Assembly: GCA_018831195.1 (NCBI GenBank)
Contig: JAHJDP010000087.1
Coordinates: forward strand, 158,139 to 222,138
From: Candidatus Eisenbacteria bacterium
Lineage (GTDB): Bacteria; Eisenbacteria; RBG-16-71-46; CAIMUX01; JAHJDP01
DNA length: 64,000 nt
Direction of reading: 5' to 3'
Below are positions 55,585 through 64,000 of this stretch, one piece after another; position 1 is the stretch's first letter; each line of letters starts with the position of its first letter. The notes beneath the pieces are model-generated. The model searched no databases, had not been told where the DNA came from, and worked only from the letters and a program-made list of their open reading frames with translations. The position numbers and the translations under genes are program-made.

Positions 55585-57858
55585 ATGACAAAGCATCCCG
55601 CAACGGACCGGCCTTTGAGAGTCCGGCCTGTAATAGCTTGGTTTCTAGCTCAGATACGTGATCCCCTGACCGCTATCTCCCTGCTTTACGGTCTTGGCTG
55701 GCTGATCCTCTCGAGCCTGATCCGGCCGATTGGCGATTACGGGGTCGAAACCGATTTCTACAATGATGTTGTCTTCACCCGGCAGTGGATGACCGGAAAT
55801 CCAACCATCATGAACGGATTCCGGGGCCCGTTCTACCACCTCCTCCTCGGTCTCCTCATACTCCCATTCCGTGATCCATTTCTAACCGGGAAAGTGATCT
55901 CGGTTGTCTCGGCAGCCGCTGGATTGCGCCTGGCCGGTGGGATTGTGAAGCGCTTCTTCGGCCCCCTGCCTGCCGTCTGCGCCATCCTTTTTATCGCCGG
56001 CAACAAAACATTTATTGAGCACACCTTTCGAGCCTGCACGGATATGCTTTTCTTCGCTCTGCTCGCTGGTGTTTTTTTACTGATCCTTCAAGAGGGCCGG
56101 AGATCTCTGAGGAATTGGGTGTTTGCAGGCGCGGCGGCCGGAGTGGCATGGTTGACGCGATATAATGGGATCCTTCTTCTCCCCTGCGCCGCTCTTGTCG
56201 CCTTTATCGCCCTCCGTCCCTTCCCGCGCGCCGTTAAACATTTCATCTCTTTTTTTGCAGCTTGGATCATCATCATCGCGCCCTGGTGCCTCTTCCTATG
56301 GATGAAGACGGGGGATCCTTTTTGGAACCGGTCCTATCAGAATGTCGCGATCGGTATCTATACGGCCAATTCCTCTATGGCACAGGTGGGAAGATTCATT
56401 TCGCAATTAAGCTTTTCATCACTTCTTGAGGTCTGGCAGGTCGATCCGGCCCATTTTATCACCGTCGCCGTTAAGAATGTCTACTATCACCTGCGGGATG
56501 ACGCCACCCTGCTGGTTGGGATTCCTTTCGCCGCCGTTGCGGCGCTTGGTCTCATCTTCAACATCCGGCGTCTATCGCAGAGCCGGTACCTGGCTTATAC
56601 GCTTTGCGGTTTGCTGATCTTTCTCGGCATGTCGGTTATCTTTTATAATTCGCGGTTCATGATCCCCCTGCTTCTCTGGTGGTCTCTTTTCGCCGCTGCT
56701 TTCATCTTCGTCATCGCTTCATTTCTTTCCGGCGCCCGCAGGTGGGGCCGGCTTGTCGCTATGACCCTCGCCGGCTCTCTGGGCCTCGTCGCCATCCTTG
56801 GAAATCTGGCGGTTGTCAAGGAATCGATGGATCCGATGACCTCCAGCTTCCCAGCCGTCTCGATAAAGGAACTCGCGAAAAAGCTAAAAGAAGGCGGTGT
56901 TGTGATCAATGCAACAACCCCGATCGCAGCCCGCAAACCCCACATCGGGTCCTTTTTTAACGCCCCCGTGGTTCCCATTCCCTATGGGAACATTGATGAC
57001 CTGCGCGAGAGCGGTGCGCATTATCTGCTCATCTCCGGGCCGGAGCTGAATGTCACGCCCCAACTGAAGGATCTTCTTTTGAGCACGGACCCCGCGGATG
57101 TGCCGGACGGCCTCCGCCTTGTCAAGAGGGTCATTCTTTCAACACGTGGCGGGTATTCCCGCGTCGCCGCCATCTTCGCCATTGAAAATCCAAAACCATG
57201 GACACCCAAGCCTCCTCCCTCGGTGACCCGGCCGGGTGAGATCCTTCCCGGAATGTCCCGCGTGGACGCCCTTCGGGTTCAATTAGCCGCTTGGTATCAA
57301 ATATGGGAACCCCAGAGGGAAGTTGCGCCGCTAATAGGACACCTGGCTCCCGAAGCACAGAAACATCCTGAAGCTTTACTGGTGTTGGGAAACGCGGCCT
57401 TTAAAAAACGCGATGCGAAAAGGGCTGAAGTTTTGTATATCCAGGCCCTTGCGGCGGATCCGAAATATCTCACCGCCGGCATCCGCCTCACTGCTGAGCT
57501 CCGTCTTGCCGGTGCGCGGTATCTTCAGGACAAAGATCTCTCAATTGATCCTCTTATTCCGAGATTGGAACCTGAATACGGCCCGCCGGCCGAGACGCCC
57601 TCGGCTTTCTGGTTCCTGGTTGGAAACACTTACCTTGCGCGCGGGGATTATGCGGCCGCGTTGGCTCCATTGGCCCGCTGTCTTGAGATCGATCCCGACG
57701 CCGCCGTCTGTTATCGAGCCCTTGGCGATGCCCTTCACTTTTTGGGATGGTATGAAAAGGCTCTTTATCATTATTCCCGCTACTTGAGATACGAGCCGAA
57801 GGATAAGGAAATTGAAAAGACGGTGGAAAAACTAAGAAGAATCATTGAAGACGGGTGA
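55585..57858 (+). CDS. GT39-like glycosyltransferase membrane protein with C-terminal TPR repeats
   Basis: 757 residues from the ATG at 55585; an in-frame ATG at 55474 would add a poor-looking N-terminus that overlaps the divergent gene. Residues about 30-440 contain some ten membrane segments with the PMT_2/GT39 pattern: acidic loop DYGVETDFYNDVVFTRQW after segment 1, FRGPFYHLLLGLLILPFRDPF and ACTDMLFFALLAGVFLL. The C-terminal about 190 residues hold TPR-like helices (LLVLGNAAFKKRDAKRAEVLYIQALAADPK, GDYAAALAPLARCLEIDPDAAVCYRALGDALHFLG). It would transfer a lipid-linked sugar outside the membrane; the acceptor is unknown. Confidence 0.82.
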   Translation: MTKHPATDRPLRVRPVIAWFLAQIRDPLTAISLLYGLGWLILSSLIRPIGDYGVETDFYNDVVFTRQWMTGNPTIMNGFRGPFYHLLLGLLILPFRDPFLTGKVISVVSAAAGLRLAGGIVKRFFGPLPAVCAILFIAGNKTFIEHTFRACTDMLFFALLAGVFLLILQEGRRSLRNWVFAGAAAGVAWLTRYNGILLLPCAALVAFIALRPFPRAVKHFISFFAAWIIIIAPWCLFLWMKTGDPFWNRSYQNVAIGIYTANSSMAQVGRFISQLSFSSLLEVWQVDPAHFITVAVKNVYYHLRDDATLLVGIPFAAVAALGLIFNIRRLSQSRYLAYTLCGLLIFLGMSVIFYNSRFMIPLLLWWSLFAAAFIFVIASFLSGARRWGRLVAMTLAGSLGLVAILGNLAVVKESMDPMTSSFPAVSIKELAKKLKEGGVVINATTPIAARKPHIGSFFNAPVVPIPYGNIDDLRESGAHYLLISGPELNVTPQLKDLLLSTDPADVPDGLRLVKRVILSTRGGYSRVAAIFAIENPKPWTPKPPPSVTRPGEILPGMSRVDALRVQLAAWYQIWEPQREVAPLIGHLAPEAQKHPEALLVLGNAAFKKRDAKRAEVLYIQALAADPKYLTAGIRLTAELRLAGARYLQDKDLSIDPLIPRLEPEYGPPAETPSAFWFLVGNTYLARGDYAAALAPLARCLEIDPDAAVCYRALGDALHFLGWYEKALYHYSRYLRYEPKDKEIEKTVEKLRRIIEDG

Positions 57859-57868
57859 CTTAATTAAA

Positions 57869-57898
57869 TGGCGCCGGATCCATCGGGACCCGGCGCCA
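57869..57898. terminator. Bidirectional terminator between convergent genes
   Basis: TGGCGCCGG and CCGGCGCCA form a 9-bp stem with a 12-nt loop, flanked by AATTAAA on the left and ATTTCATT on the right. It separates the GT39 gene from the tricorn-like gene. Confidence 0.8.
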
Positions 57899-57934
57899 AT
57901 TTCATTCAACCGTCACTGGATATTATTCTTTAAA

Positions 57935-60900
57935 TCAATTTTCGTTCTTAAAGGCGTCGCGATCCTTCCGCGGTGCGGGTCCGAAGTTGGGCTTCAACGG
58001 CGGCTTTTCTTTGTGTAGCCGCAGAACCTCTTCAATGCCGCGGTTAAGCTGGCTGTCGATACCTTTCGCCAGTTCCTGTGGCAGATTGCGGACTTCGATA
58101 TCGGGCTCGACACCACGGCCTTCAAGCCCCCAGCCCTTTTGGCTATCCCACCAAGCGTACTCCGGCCGCGTTACAAGTCCGTTGTCGATGAAGGGTTTGC
58201 TCATATCGATCCCAACAACACCGCCCCAGGTGCGTGTCCCGATGATCGGCGCCAATCCGGCCAGCTGAACCGCCGCCGGAAAGATATCGCCGTCAGAACC
58301 GGCGTTCTCGTTCGTCAGGACAACAAAGGGGCCGTTTAATGTTCTATAAGGATAAACGGACGGCGAGCCGTAGCGCGGCCGGTCCCAACTGATGATCGTC
58401 CGCATAAACCGGCTCAGCAACAACTGTGATACAAATCCCCCGCCGTTCCAGCGCACATCAACGATCATCCCCTCTTTGTCCAGCTGTGGATAATACCAGG
58501 TGTCGAACTCAATGAGCCCGTCGCTGCCCATATCGGGAACATGAATATATCCAATCTTGCCACCGGTTTTCTCTGCGACATACTCACGGTTCCGCCGAAC
58601 CCAATCGGAATAGCGCAGCTCGCTATCGGATCCGATCGGCGTCACGATAACATCGCGGGCGCCGTCTGTTTTGGGTTTGTCATTAACTGTGAGCAGCACA
58701 GGAACATCGGTGAAGTTTTCAAAACTCGCCTCGAATGGACGATCCTTTAGGAAAGGCTTTTGATTAACCGCGAGAATATAGGTTCCTTCTTTAATATCAA
58801 CTCCCGGCTCAAGCAGCGGCGATCGCACACGATCCGGGTCACCACCGTGATAAATCCGATCGACCTTGAAATAGTCACCCTCCCGCGTCAAACGCGCACC
58901 GAGGAGCCCTGTGGAAATATGAGGCACGCGAACGGCGTTATCGCCTCCCCAGACATAGGTATGACCGGTTGACAACTCGCCAATCATCTCCGCGATGACA
59001 TCCTGGAGATCCCCCCGATTTCCGAGGAGCGGCAGCAGCGTCGCATACTGGTCGCGGATCGCCTCCCAATCCAAGCCGCACATGCTTTCATCCCAATAAT
59101 GGTCGCGCAGATTCCGCCACGCCTCATAGAATATCTGTTCCCACTCATCCCGCGGATGGAGCTCGATAATGACGCCATCCAGCGAGATCGCACTGTCGGA
59201 TAGATCGTCACCCGGAGGGCTCCCCGTGCCGACAACATAGATCTCTCCGCGGTCTTTCATAACCGCCATTTTGCTGGCGCCCGCCCGCAGGCTGTACCCG
59301 GAGACACCGCCCATGAACTTGTCGGCTTCCTTCTCCTCCAGATCAAAGGCCATGATCGATCCCGGCGGGGCCTCCCTGCGATCTCCATCCGCCATTCCCC
59401 TCGTCGGGGAGGAAAAGTAAAAGAGCTTGCCGCTGACGGCGCCAAGAGCACGGTAATTCCCGGCATCAACCGGCAGCTCGAGAACGCGCTCGGCCAGACC
59501 GTCAAATTCGATCTCGACCGGTTCCAGCTTGTCTTCATCTTCGTCGTCGTCTTTATCGCCGTCGTCATCTTTATCGCCGTCGTCGTCTTCGTCTTTATCG
59601 CCCTTTTTGTCTTTGTCTTTATCTTTGTCTTTATCTTTTTTGTCTTCGTCGCCGGCTTTGGGCGGGATGCCGTTGGCGTCGGCAAGAGGATTTTCTACAT
59701 CGGGGCGAAGAAGAAGCATGTAGAGCTTGCCCGATTCAATGGCGATCGTCTCGAAATCGAAAGCCCCGATGTGGGGATTCACATTCCGTTCACTGGCGAA
59801 ATAGAGGTACTTGCCGTCGGGATCCCAGGCGGGGGAATGATCGTCCGTCAACCAGCTCGTGACCTGATGGATTTCCTTCTCCTGTGTGTCATAGATAAAG
59901 ATCGAACCGAAATCGACCGTGTTCCGTTTGTCATAGGCCAGCCACCGGCCGTCAGGACTCCATTCATAACTTCTAATCTGGCTCTCTTTACATTGATCCA
60001 CCTTAGTCCTGGTGTTGCCCTCAACTTCAATAATGTATAGGTTGTGGGCTTGGTCGACATAGGCGATATTCTTGCCATCGGGCGACCAGACGGGCGGATG
60101 GATCCACTTCGTCTCTTTGGCGACCGTTAATTTCTTGATATCTCCACGGCCCCAAGAATCAGCTGTGACAATTTCCTGCTCTCTGCTCTCATCGGTAATG
60201 TATAGAATTCTCTTTCCCTTGGGATCAAGATCGACGAATCTGTCGCGGGCGCCGCTTCCCTTTGTAATGGGCAGCGTGACACCATCTTTTACTGGAATTG
60301 TGAAAATCTCGCCGCGGGCGGAGATGACGACGCGTTCACCATCCGGGGAAAGCGTAAAATCGGTGATATACTGCCCCGGATCTGAATAGCGTTTCCGGGT
60401 TAGGGTATTCTCACTGGGAAGATCAATCTCAACGGCGCGATCCTGATTCGTGGATGGATCGTAGATATGCAGGCCGCCGGCATACATATAGATAATCCGG
60501 CCGTCGGGTCCCATCGTTGTGGTGCGTGCATCCCATTTGTCATGATGTGTATGCTGTTTGCGATCCGAACCATCCGGCATCATCGACCAGATATTTCCCG
60601 TGCCCCCCTGGTCGGTAAGAAAATAGATCCGGCCGTTAAAAAACATGGGATAGAGATCGTTACCGTCGAAGTGTGTTACTTCTTTGAAATCGGCGCGATC
60701 GGGATGCCCCACCCAGATTTCCGGCGCCGTGCCGCCGCGATACCGCTTCCAGGTTCCGCCACCCCATGTCCGGTGAAAGGCCCATAGCCCGGTCTTGGGA
60801 TCGATGTCGATCATCACCGCGCGGCCGATGGGCAGCTGTTCCACATCGCCGCCGGCGGCCGGTATGGTGAACAACTCCGCATCATGGGTGGGTGAGTAGC

Positions 60901-61297
60901 GGTAGCTCCGGAAAATGATCTTTTTGCCGTCGGGGGTCCATCCGACGACCATATCGGGGGAAGGATTCCATGTCAGGCGTGTGGGTTCTCCTCCATCGGC
61001 GGAGATAATATAGACATCATTATTGCCGTCATACACTCCTGTGAAGGCCACCCATTTCCCGTCCGGCGAAAAATGTGCAAGCTGTTCATCGCCGGGAAAT
61101 GTTGTAAGTCGGCGGACATTGCTACCGTCGGTATTTGCCGTCCAAAGATCACCGTCAACTGAAAAAACAATCCGGTCACCATAGATGTCCGGATCCTGAA
61201 GATAACCTGGTTTTGCTGATGCCGCCGAAAAGATGACTGTCGTCATGAAAAGGCTTAGGACGGCGATGAGCGACGCGCGTGCCATCAGTGACTTCAT
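57935..61297 (-). CDS. Tricorn-protease-like exported S41 peptidase
   Basis: 1120 residues from the ATG at 61297 (AGGAGG 5 nt upstream), giving a signal peptide (about 1-28). The first 500 residues are WD40/PD40-like propeller blades (RRLTTFPGDEQLAHFSPDGKW, RLTWNPSPDMVVGWTPDGKK). A highly charged Asp/Lys tract of about 45 residues follows near 555-600. Then come the tricorn C1 helical region (LRDHYWDESMCGLDWEAIRDQY), a PDZ-like part and the S41 core, with nucleophile S1001 in NAGSDGDIFPA, TRTWGGVVGID and EGRGVEPDIEV. H779 in STGHTYVW fits the catalytic His; the Ser normally before it in tricorn is Gly. It should degrade peptides in the periplasm. Confidence 0.9.
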   Translation of the reverse strand: MKSLMARASLIAVLSLFMTTVIFSAASAKPGYLQDPDIYGDRIVFSVDGDLWTANTDGSNVRRLTTFPGDEQLAHFSPDGKWVAFTGVYDGNNDVYIISADGGEPTRLTWNPSPDMVVGWTPDGKKIIFRSYRYSPTHDAELFTIPAAGGDVEQLPIGRAVMIDIDPKTGLWAFHRTWGGGTWKRYRGGTAPEIWVGHPDRADFKEVTHFDGNDLYPMFFNGRIYFLTDQGGTGNIWSMMPDGSDRKQHTHHDKWDARTTTMGPDGRIIYMYAGGLHIYDPSTNQDRAVEIDLPSENTLTRKRYSDPGQYITDFTLSPDGERVVISARGEIFTIPVKDGVTLPITKGSGARDRFVDLDPKGKRILYITDESREQEIVTADSWGRGDIKKLTVAKETKWIHPPVWSPDGKNIAYVDQAHNLYIIEVEGNTRTKVDQCKESQIRSYEWSPDGRWLAYDKRNTVDFGSIFIYDTQEKEIHQVTSWLTDDHSPAWDPDGKYLYFASERNVNPHIGAFDFETIAIESGKLYMLLLRPDVENPLADANGIPPKAGDEDKKDKDKDKDKDKKGDKDEDDDGDKDDDGDKDDDEDEDKLEPVEIEFDGLAERVLELPVDAGNYRALGAVSGKLFYFSSPTRGMADGDRREAPPGSIMAFDLEEKEADKFMGGVSGYSLRAGASKMAVMKDRGEIYVVGTGSPPGDDLSDSAISLDGVIIELHPRDEWEQIFYEAWRNLRDHYWDESMCGLDWEAIRDQYATLLPLLGNRGDLQDVIAEMIGELSTGHTYVWGGDNAVRVPHISTGLLGARLTREGDYFKVDRIYHGGDPDRVRSPLLEPGVDIKEGTYILAVNQKPFLKDRPFEASFENFTDVPVLLTVNDKPKTDGARDVIVTPIGSDSELRYSDWVRRNREYVAEKTGGKIGYIHVPDMGSDGLIEFDTWYYPQLDKEGMIVDVRWNGGGFVSQLLLSRFMRTIISWDRPRYGSPSVYPYRTLNGPFVVLTNENAGSDGDIFPAAVQLAGLAPIIGTRTWGGVVGIDMSKPFIDNGLVTRPEYAWWDSQKGWGLEGRGVEPDIEVRNLPQELAKGIDSQLNRGIEEVLRLHKEKPPLKPNFGPAPRKDRDAFKNEN

Positions 61298-61574
61298 AGA
61301 ACCTCCTCTGCACAAACCCCAATATTCAACCCCAATAGGCGAACCCAATCCCCGCAAAAAGCCGAGATCCAACGCAGATAAGTGGTGTATGGATAGGCAG
61401 GCCAATTCAGCCCCGGCGAGGCCTAACCTGTTGAAGACTACTCTCATGAATACGGATTGTCAGCCTCTCCAGTTGCATACATTATAAGGGTCGCAATGGG
61501 AATCGCACGAAATCAGGATCTGCATACTGGATCATGGAAAATCATACCGGAACAGTGGGCATTACTGAGGGATC

Positions 61575-62273
61575 ATGAGAGGAAGCATGCTGAGCGCCAC
61601 GGGTCTGACACGCATCTTTCGTCTCGGCGGACAGGAGATTCGCGCCGTCGACGGTGTCGATTTGGAAATCCGGGAGGGCGAATATACTCGTATCACGGGC
61701 GCCTCCGGATCCGGTAAGTCTACTTTATTAAACCTGTTAGCCGGACTTGATACGCCCTCTTCCGGCTGCATCACGACACCGGAGGGTGTTCTCTCCGACT
61801 TCTCCTCGCGACGACTGGCCGCTTACCGGGCCCATCAAGTCGGGATGGTCTTCCAGTCTTTCAACCTGATTCCCCACCGGACGGCCCTTCAGAACGTGGA
61901 GCTGGGGATGCTCTTTCTCGGCCGGCCCCGGGCGGAGCGGCACCAGCGGGCCGAGGAAATCCTTGCTCGATTGGGCCTCGCCGATCGGCTGCACCACCGC
62001 CCGAACGACCTTTCTGGCGGCGAACAACAGCGGGTTTCCCTCGCCCGCGCCCTTGCCAAGCAACCGAAGATGCTGATGGCTGATGAGCCGACGGGAAATC
62101 TCGACCGCGACACCTCCATCGAAATTTCAAGATTGTTAAAGGAGCTGAACGCAGAGGGACTGACGGTGATTTTAGTAACGCACGACACGGATCTTGCGGT
62201 GTCGGATGCCCACCGGACATTGAAGATGAGTTACGGCAAAATTGTTGAAGAGACGCCGCGGCAATCGATCTAG
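61575..62273 (+). CDS. ABC transporter ATP-binding protein, MacB/LolD type
   Basis: 232 residues. Walker A GASGSGKST at 42-50, signature LSGGEQQR at 146-153, Walker B and D-loop LMADEPTGNLDRDT, and the H-loop VTHD are all intact. The pattern of Q-loop (GMVFQSFNLIPHRTALQNVELGM) is that of the MacB/LolD/FtsE group, which powers mechanotransmission permeases rather than solute import. Start may be the ATG at 61575 or the ATG at 61587, which has GAGAGGA upstream. The MacB-type permease gene follows after 142 nt. Confidence 0.92.
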   Translation: MRGSMLSATGLTRIFRLGGQEIRAVDGVDLEIREGEYTRITGASGSGKSTLLNLLAGLDTPSSGCITTPEGVLSDFSSRRLAAYRAHQVGMVFQSFNLIPHRTALQNVELGMLFLGRPRAERHQRAEEILARLGLADRLHHRPNDLSGGEQQRVSLARALAKQPKMLMADEPTGNLDRDTSIEISRLLKELNAEGLTVILVTHDTDLAVSDAHRTLKMSYGKIVEETPRQSI

Positions 62274-62415
62274 TTGCGGCCCTTATCGCCCATTTATTCA
62301 ATGCCGTCGTGGCGGTGGCGATGGCCATCCCTAAAAGACGCGATCTTTTCTCATCCTTGATGCCCCACGGCCTGGTTTTCTTGTCATGGCACAGGAAGTA
62401 TGACAGCATTCAGTC

Positions 62416-63804
62416 ATGATCCACCGCGACTTCGTTACTATCGCCATGGGCAATCTCTGGCGGATGAAGCTCCGCTCGGCGCTGACTATCTCTGGTGTCG
62501 TCATTGGCATCGGGGCGCTGGTGTCGATGCTGTCTTTTGCCTTCGGGGCGCAAAAAAACGTGTCGGATCAATTTCAATCCCTGGGCCTCTTTCATACGCT
62601 GCATGTGATGCCGGTTCCGGAGGAAGAGTCGAAAGAGGCGGACTCCTCGGCGGCCGCCGCCGGCAATCCCACCCCGATCATTGATGATGCCGCCTTGACG
62701 CAGATAGAACAGCTTCCAGGCGTCACCCTTGTTTATCCGGAAGATATCTTTGATGCGCGCATTGAGTGGGGAGAGAAGAGGCTCTCTATCATGGCGCAAT
62801 CGATGCCGGCCGCCTTTGTTGAGAAGCCGGGGATGCTGAAGATGCTCGCCGGAAATTTCTTTTCTTCCGATGATGTTCATGAGGTGGTCTTAGATAAAAG
62901 GCTCGTTGAAAGACTCGGCGCCGAGCCCGACTCGATTATCGGCGATTCGATCCTGATCAAGGTAACCGGGAAAAAAATGATCATTCGCGAGTTCGCGGTG
63001 GATCTTCTTCGCGACCTAAAGGCTTCAGAGCCGTTGCAAGATGCGGCACGCCAGGTCGCCGATATTGTTCTTGAGGGGCTTGGCGCGAGCGAGGTTCGTC
63101 TTGTCGTTTCGGGCGTCGCGGATTTTCAGGGGCGGTTCGGATTCCGATTGCACGATATTATGATCCCCTCCGGTGTCGCCGGCGGTCTTGATAGAATGAG
63201 TTTCAGCAATCCGATGGAGCTGCTCTCGATGATGACCGCTCCAGGACGGCAGGGTTACTCCCTCGCCGTCGTGACACTGGCGCCGGATACTGATCACACG
63301 GTTATCCGCGACGCCATTGACGATATGGGATTTCGCACGTTCAGTTTTATTGAGCAATTCGAGGAAATGAAGGACCAGTTTTTATTGTTCGATCTGATGA
63401 TGGGGATTGTCGGTTTTATAGCCATTGTTGTCGCCTCGCTCGGCATTATGAATACGATGATCATGTCGATCCTCGAGCGCACCCGCGAGATCGGCATTTT
63501 GAAGTCCCTCGGTGCTGAAGATGGTCAGATCCGCTGGCTCTTTCTGATGGAATCCGGCATCATCGGCTTTCTCGGCGGTATCGGAGGCGTCATTCTCGGG
63601 TGGATTGTCTCCCGCATCGCATCCTTGGTGATTCAACGCATCATGGTTTCACGGGGCATGCCCGAGGTCGAAATGTTCTATCTCCCCTGGTTGCTGGTTA
63701 TCGCCTCCATCGCCTTTGGGATACTGGTCAGCCTGCTGGCCGGGATGTACCCCGCCCGGCGCGCGGTTCGTGTCGATCCGGTACAGGCGCTTCGAAACGA
63801 TTAG
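62416..63804 (+). CDS. ABC transporter permease, MacB/FtsX type
   Basis: 462 residues: N-terminal membrane segment (about 18-40) with the MacB_PCD start NLWRMKLRSALTISGVVIGIGALVSMLSF, a large periplasmic domain (about 45-320), and three membrane segments of the FtsX domain (about 330-455: MGIVGFIAIVVASLGIMNTMIM, SILERTREIGILKSLGAEDGQIRWLF, GMYPARRAVRVDPVQAL). With the preceding ATPase it forms a MacB-like exporter or lipoprotein/peptide extruder; no adaptor (MacA) gene is visible. The ribosome-binding site is weak. Confidence 0.9.
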   Translation: MIHRDFVTIAMGNLWRMKLRSALTISGVVIGIGALVSMLSFAFGAQKNVSDQFQSLGLFHTLHVMPVPEEESKEADSSAAAAGNPTPIIDDAALTQIEQLPGVTLVYPEDIFDARIEWGEKRLSIMAQSMPAAFVEKPGMLKMLAGNFFSSDDVHEVVLDKRLVERLGAEPDSIIGDSILIKVTGKKMIIREFAVDLLRDLKASEPLQDAARQVADIVLEGLGASEVRLVVSGVADFQGRFGFRLHDIMIPSGVAGGLDRMSFSNPMELLSMMTAPGRQGYSLAVVTLAPDTDHTVIRDAIDDMGFRTFSFIEQFEEMKDQFLLFDLMMGIVGFIAIVVASLGIMNTMIMSILERTREIGILKSLGAEDGQIRWLFLMESGIIGFLGGIGGVILGWIVSRIASLVIQRIMVSRGMPEVEMFYLPWLLVIASIAFGILVSLLAGMYPARRAVRVDPVQALRND

Positions 63805-64000
63805 TTGTCTGACGCCGGACGCACCCGCACATCTCCCCGGTATGCCGGCTCTTCGCACTCCGCTGAGAACCTCAATCCTAATGTATAAGTAACTCCGCCC
63901 GGCGCATCGCCTTCGCAGCGCATTCTCATTTGATGTACAATGCCGCGGTGATGCACGGAGCAAAGTGTAATGAGATTGTCGGGTTCGTCGGACCCGCCCC
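63801..64000 (-). CDS. C-terminal part of an HNH-family endonuclease-like protein (partial)
   Basis: Reading leftward from the window edge the frame is GGSDEPDNLITLCSVHHRGIVH, the zinc/HNH end motif (DNLITLC..HH), then MRMRCEGDAPGGVTYTLGLR and the stop at 63801-63803, which overlaps the stop of the ABC permease gene. The start lies beyond the window. This arrangement resembles HNH endonucleases that are linked to a larger region, so full domain order cannot be told. Confidence 0.75.
   Translation of the reverse strand, partial: GGSDEPDNLITLCSVHHRGIVHQMRMRCEGDAPGGVTYTLGLRFSAECEEPAYRGDVRVRPASDN

Noticed and set aside
59529..59723. Serine/leucine-rich rightward frame
   Set aside because: Complement of the Asp/Lys codon repeat in the tricorn-like gene, not a gene.
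1..64000. Prophage, transposase or integron
   Set aside because: No transposase, integrase or phage structural gene could be seen; the only hint is the tRNA-like fragment at 54057.

Overview
The window looks like part of a chromosome from an uncultured, Gram-negative, diderm bacterium. I infer an FCB-superphylum or similar candidate phylum (Eisenbacteria / Latescibacteria / Zixibacteria type). The reasons are many very large secreted proteins ending in FlgD-Ig / T9SS-type-A-like C-terminal modules, gingipain-like (C25) proteases, outer-membrane beta-barrels, lipoproteins with lipoboxes, a tricorn-type protease, and frequent TTG/GTG starts behind good Shine-Dalgarno sites. Taxonomy is inference; there is no rRNA gene here.

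Layout. (1) 1-3.9 kb: 3' tail of an unknown gene, then a leftward poly-gamma-glutamate operon (pgsB-pgsC-pgsW plus an unknown exported protein with an internal duplication; no CapA/PgsA in view). (2) 4.3-8.3 kb: rightward lipoprotein, a Cys/His-rich small protein, a His-rich outer-membrane barrel, and a ZnuA/ZnuB-like metal uptake pair without an ATPase gene, closed by a strong bidirectional terminator. (3) 8.3-20.9 kb: mixed genes: DUF1624-like membrane protein, OM barrel, LVIVD-FnIII-FGE lipoprotein, MgtC, an FMN oxidoreductase/FabF pair, MBL hydrolase/MFS pair, S41 protease, DinB. (4) 21-54 kb: the notable region. Five large C25 (gingipain-like) paralogs, three of them directly in tandem, stand with a beta-helix protein, an exported TldD/TldE-like pair (one subunit with HExxxH, the other with that site erased), a LemA/DUF3137 pair, and an alpha/beta hydrolase fused to FG-GAP/ASPIC repeats. 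All five C25 proteins keep the catalytic Cys region but have Trp, Ile or Tyr where gingipains have the catalytic His. (5) 54-64 kb: tRNA-like remnant, a tiny membrane-protein ORF, DUF362 ferredoxin protein, GT39-TPR membrane protein, tricorn-like protease, a MacB-type ABC transporter, and the C-terminal end of an HNH endonuclease running off the window.

How it may work together. The 21-54 kb block reads as a secreted/cell-surface protein system: large multi-domain surface proteins with protease-like folds, exported peptidase-like partners (TldD/E), and envelope proteins (LemA/DUF3137). Several promoters with near-consensus -10 boxes and roughly 90-125 nt leaders precede the C25 genes, and two of these leaders share a conserved block. 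No transposase, CRISPR array, prophage gene or intact RNA gene was seen.
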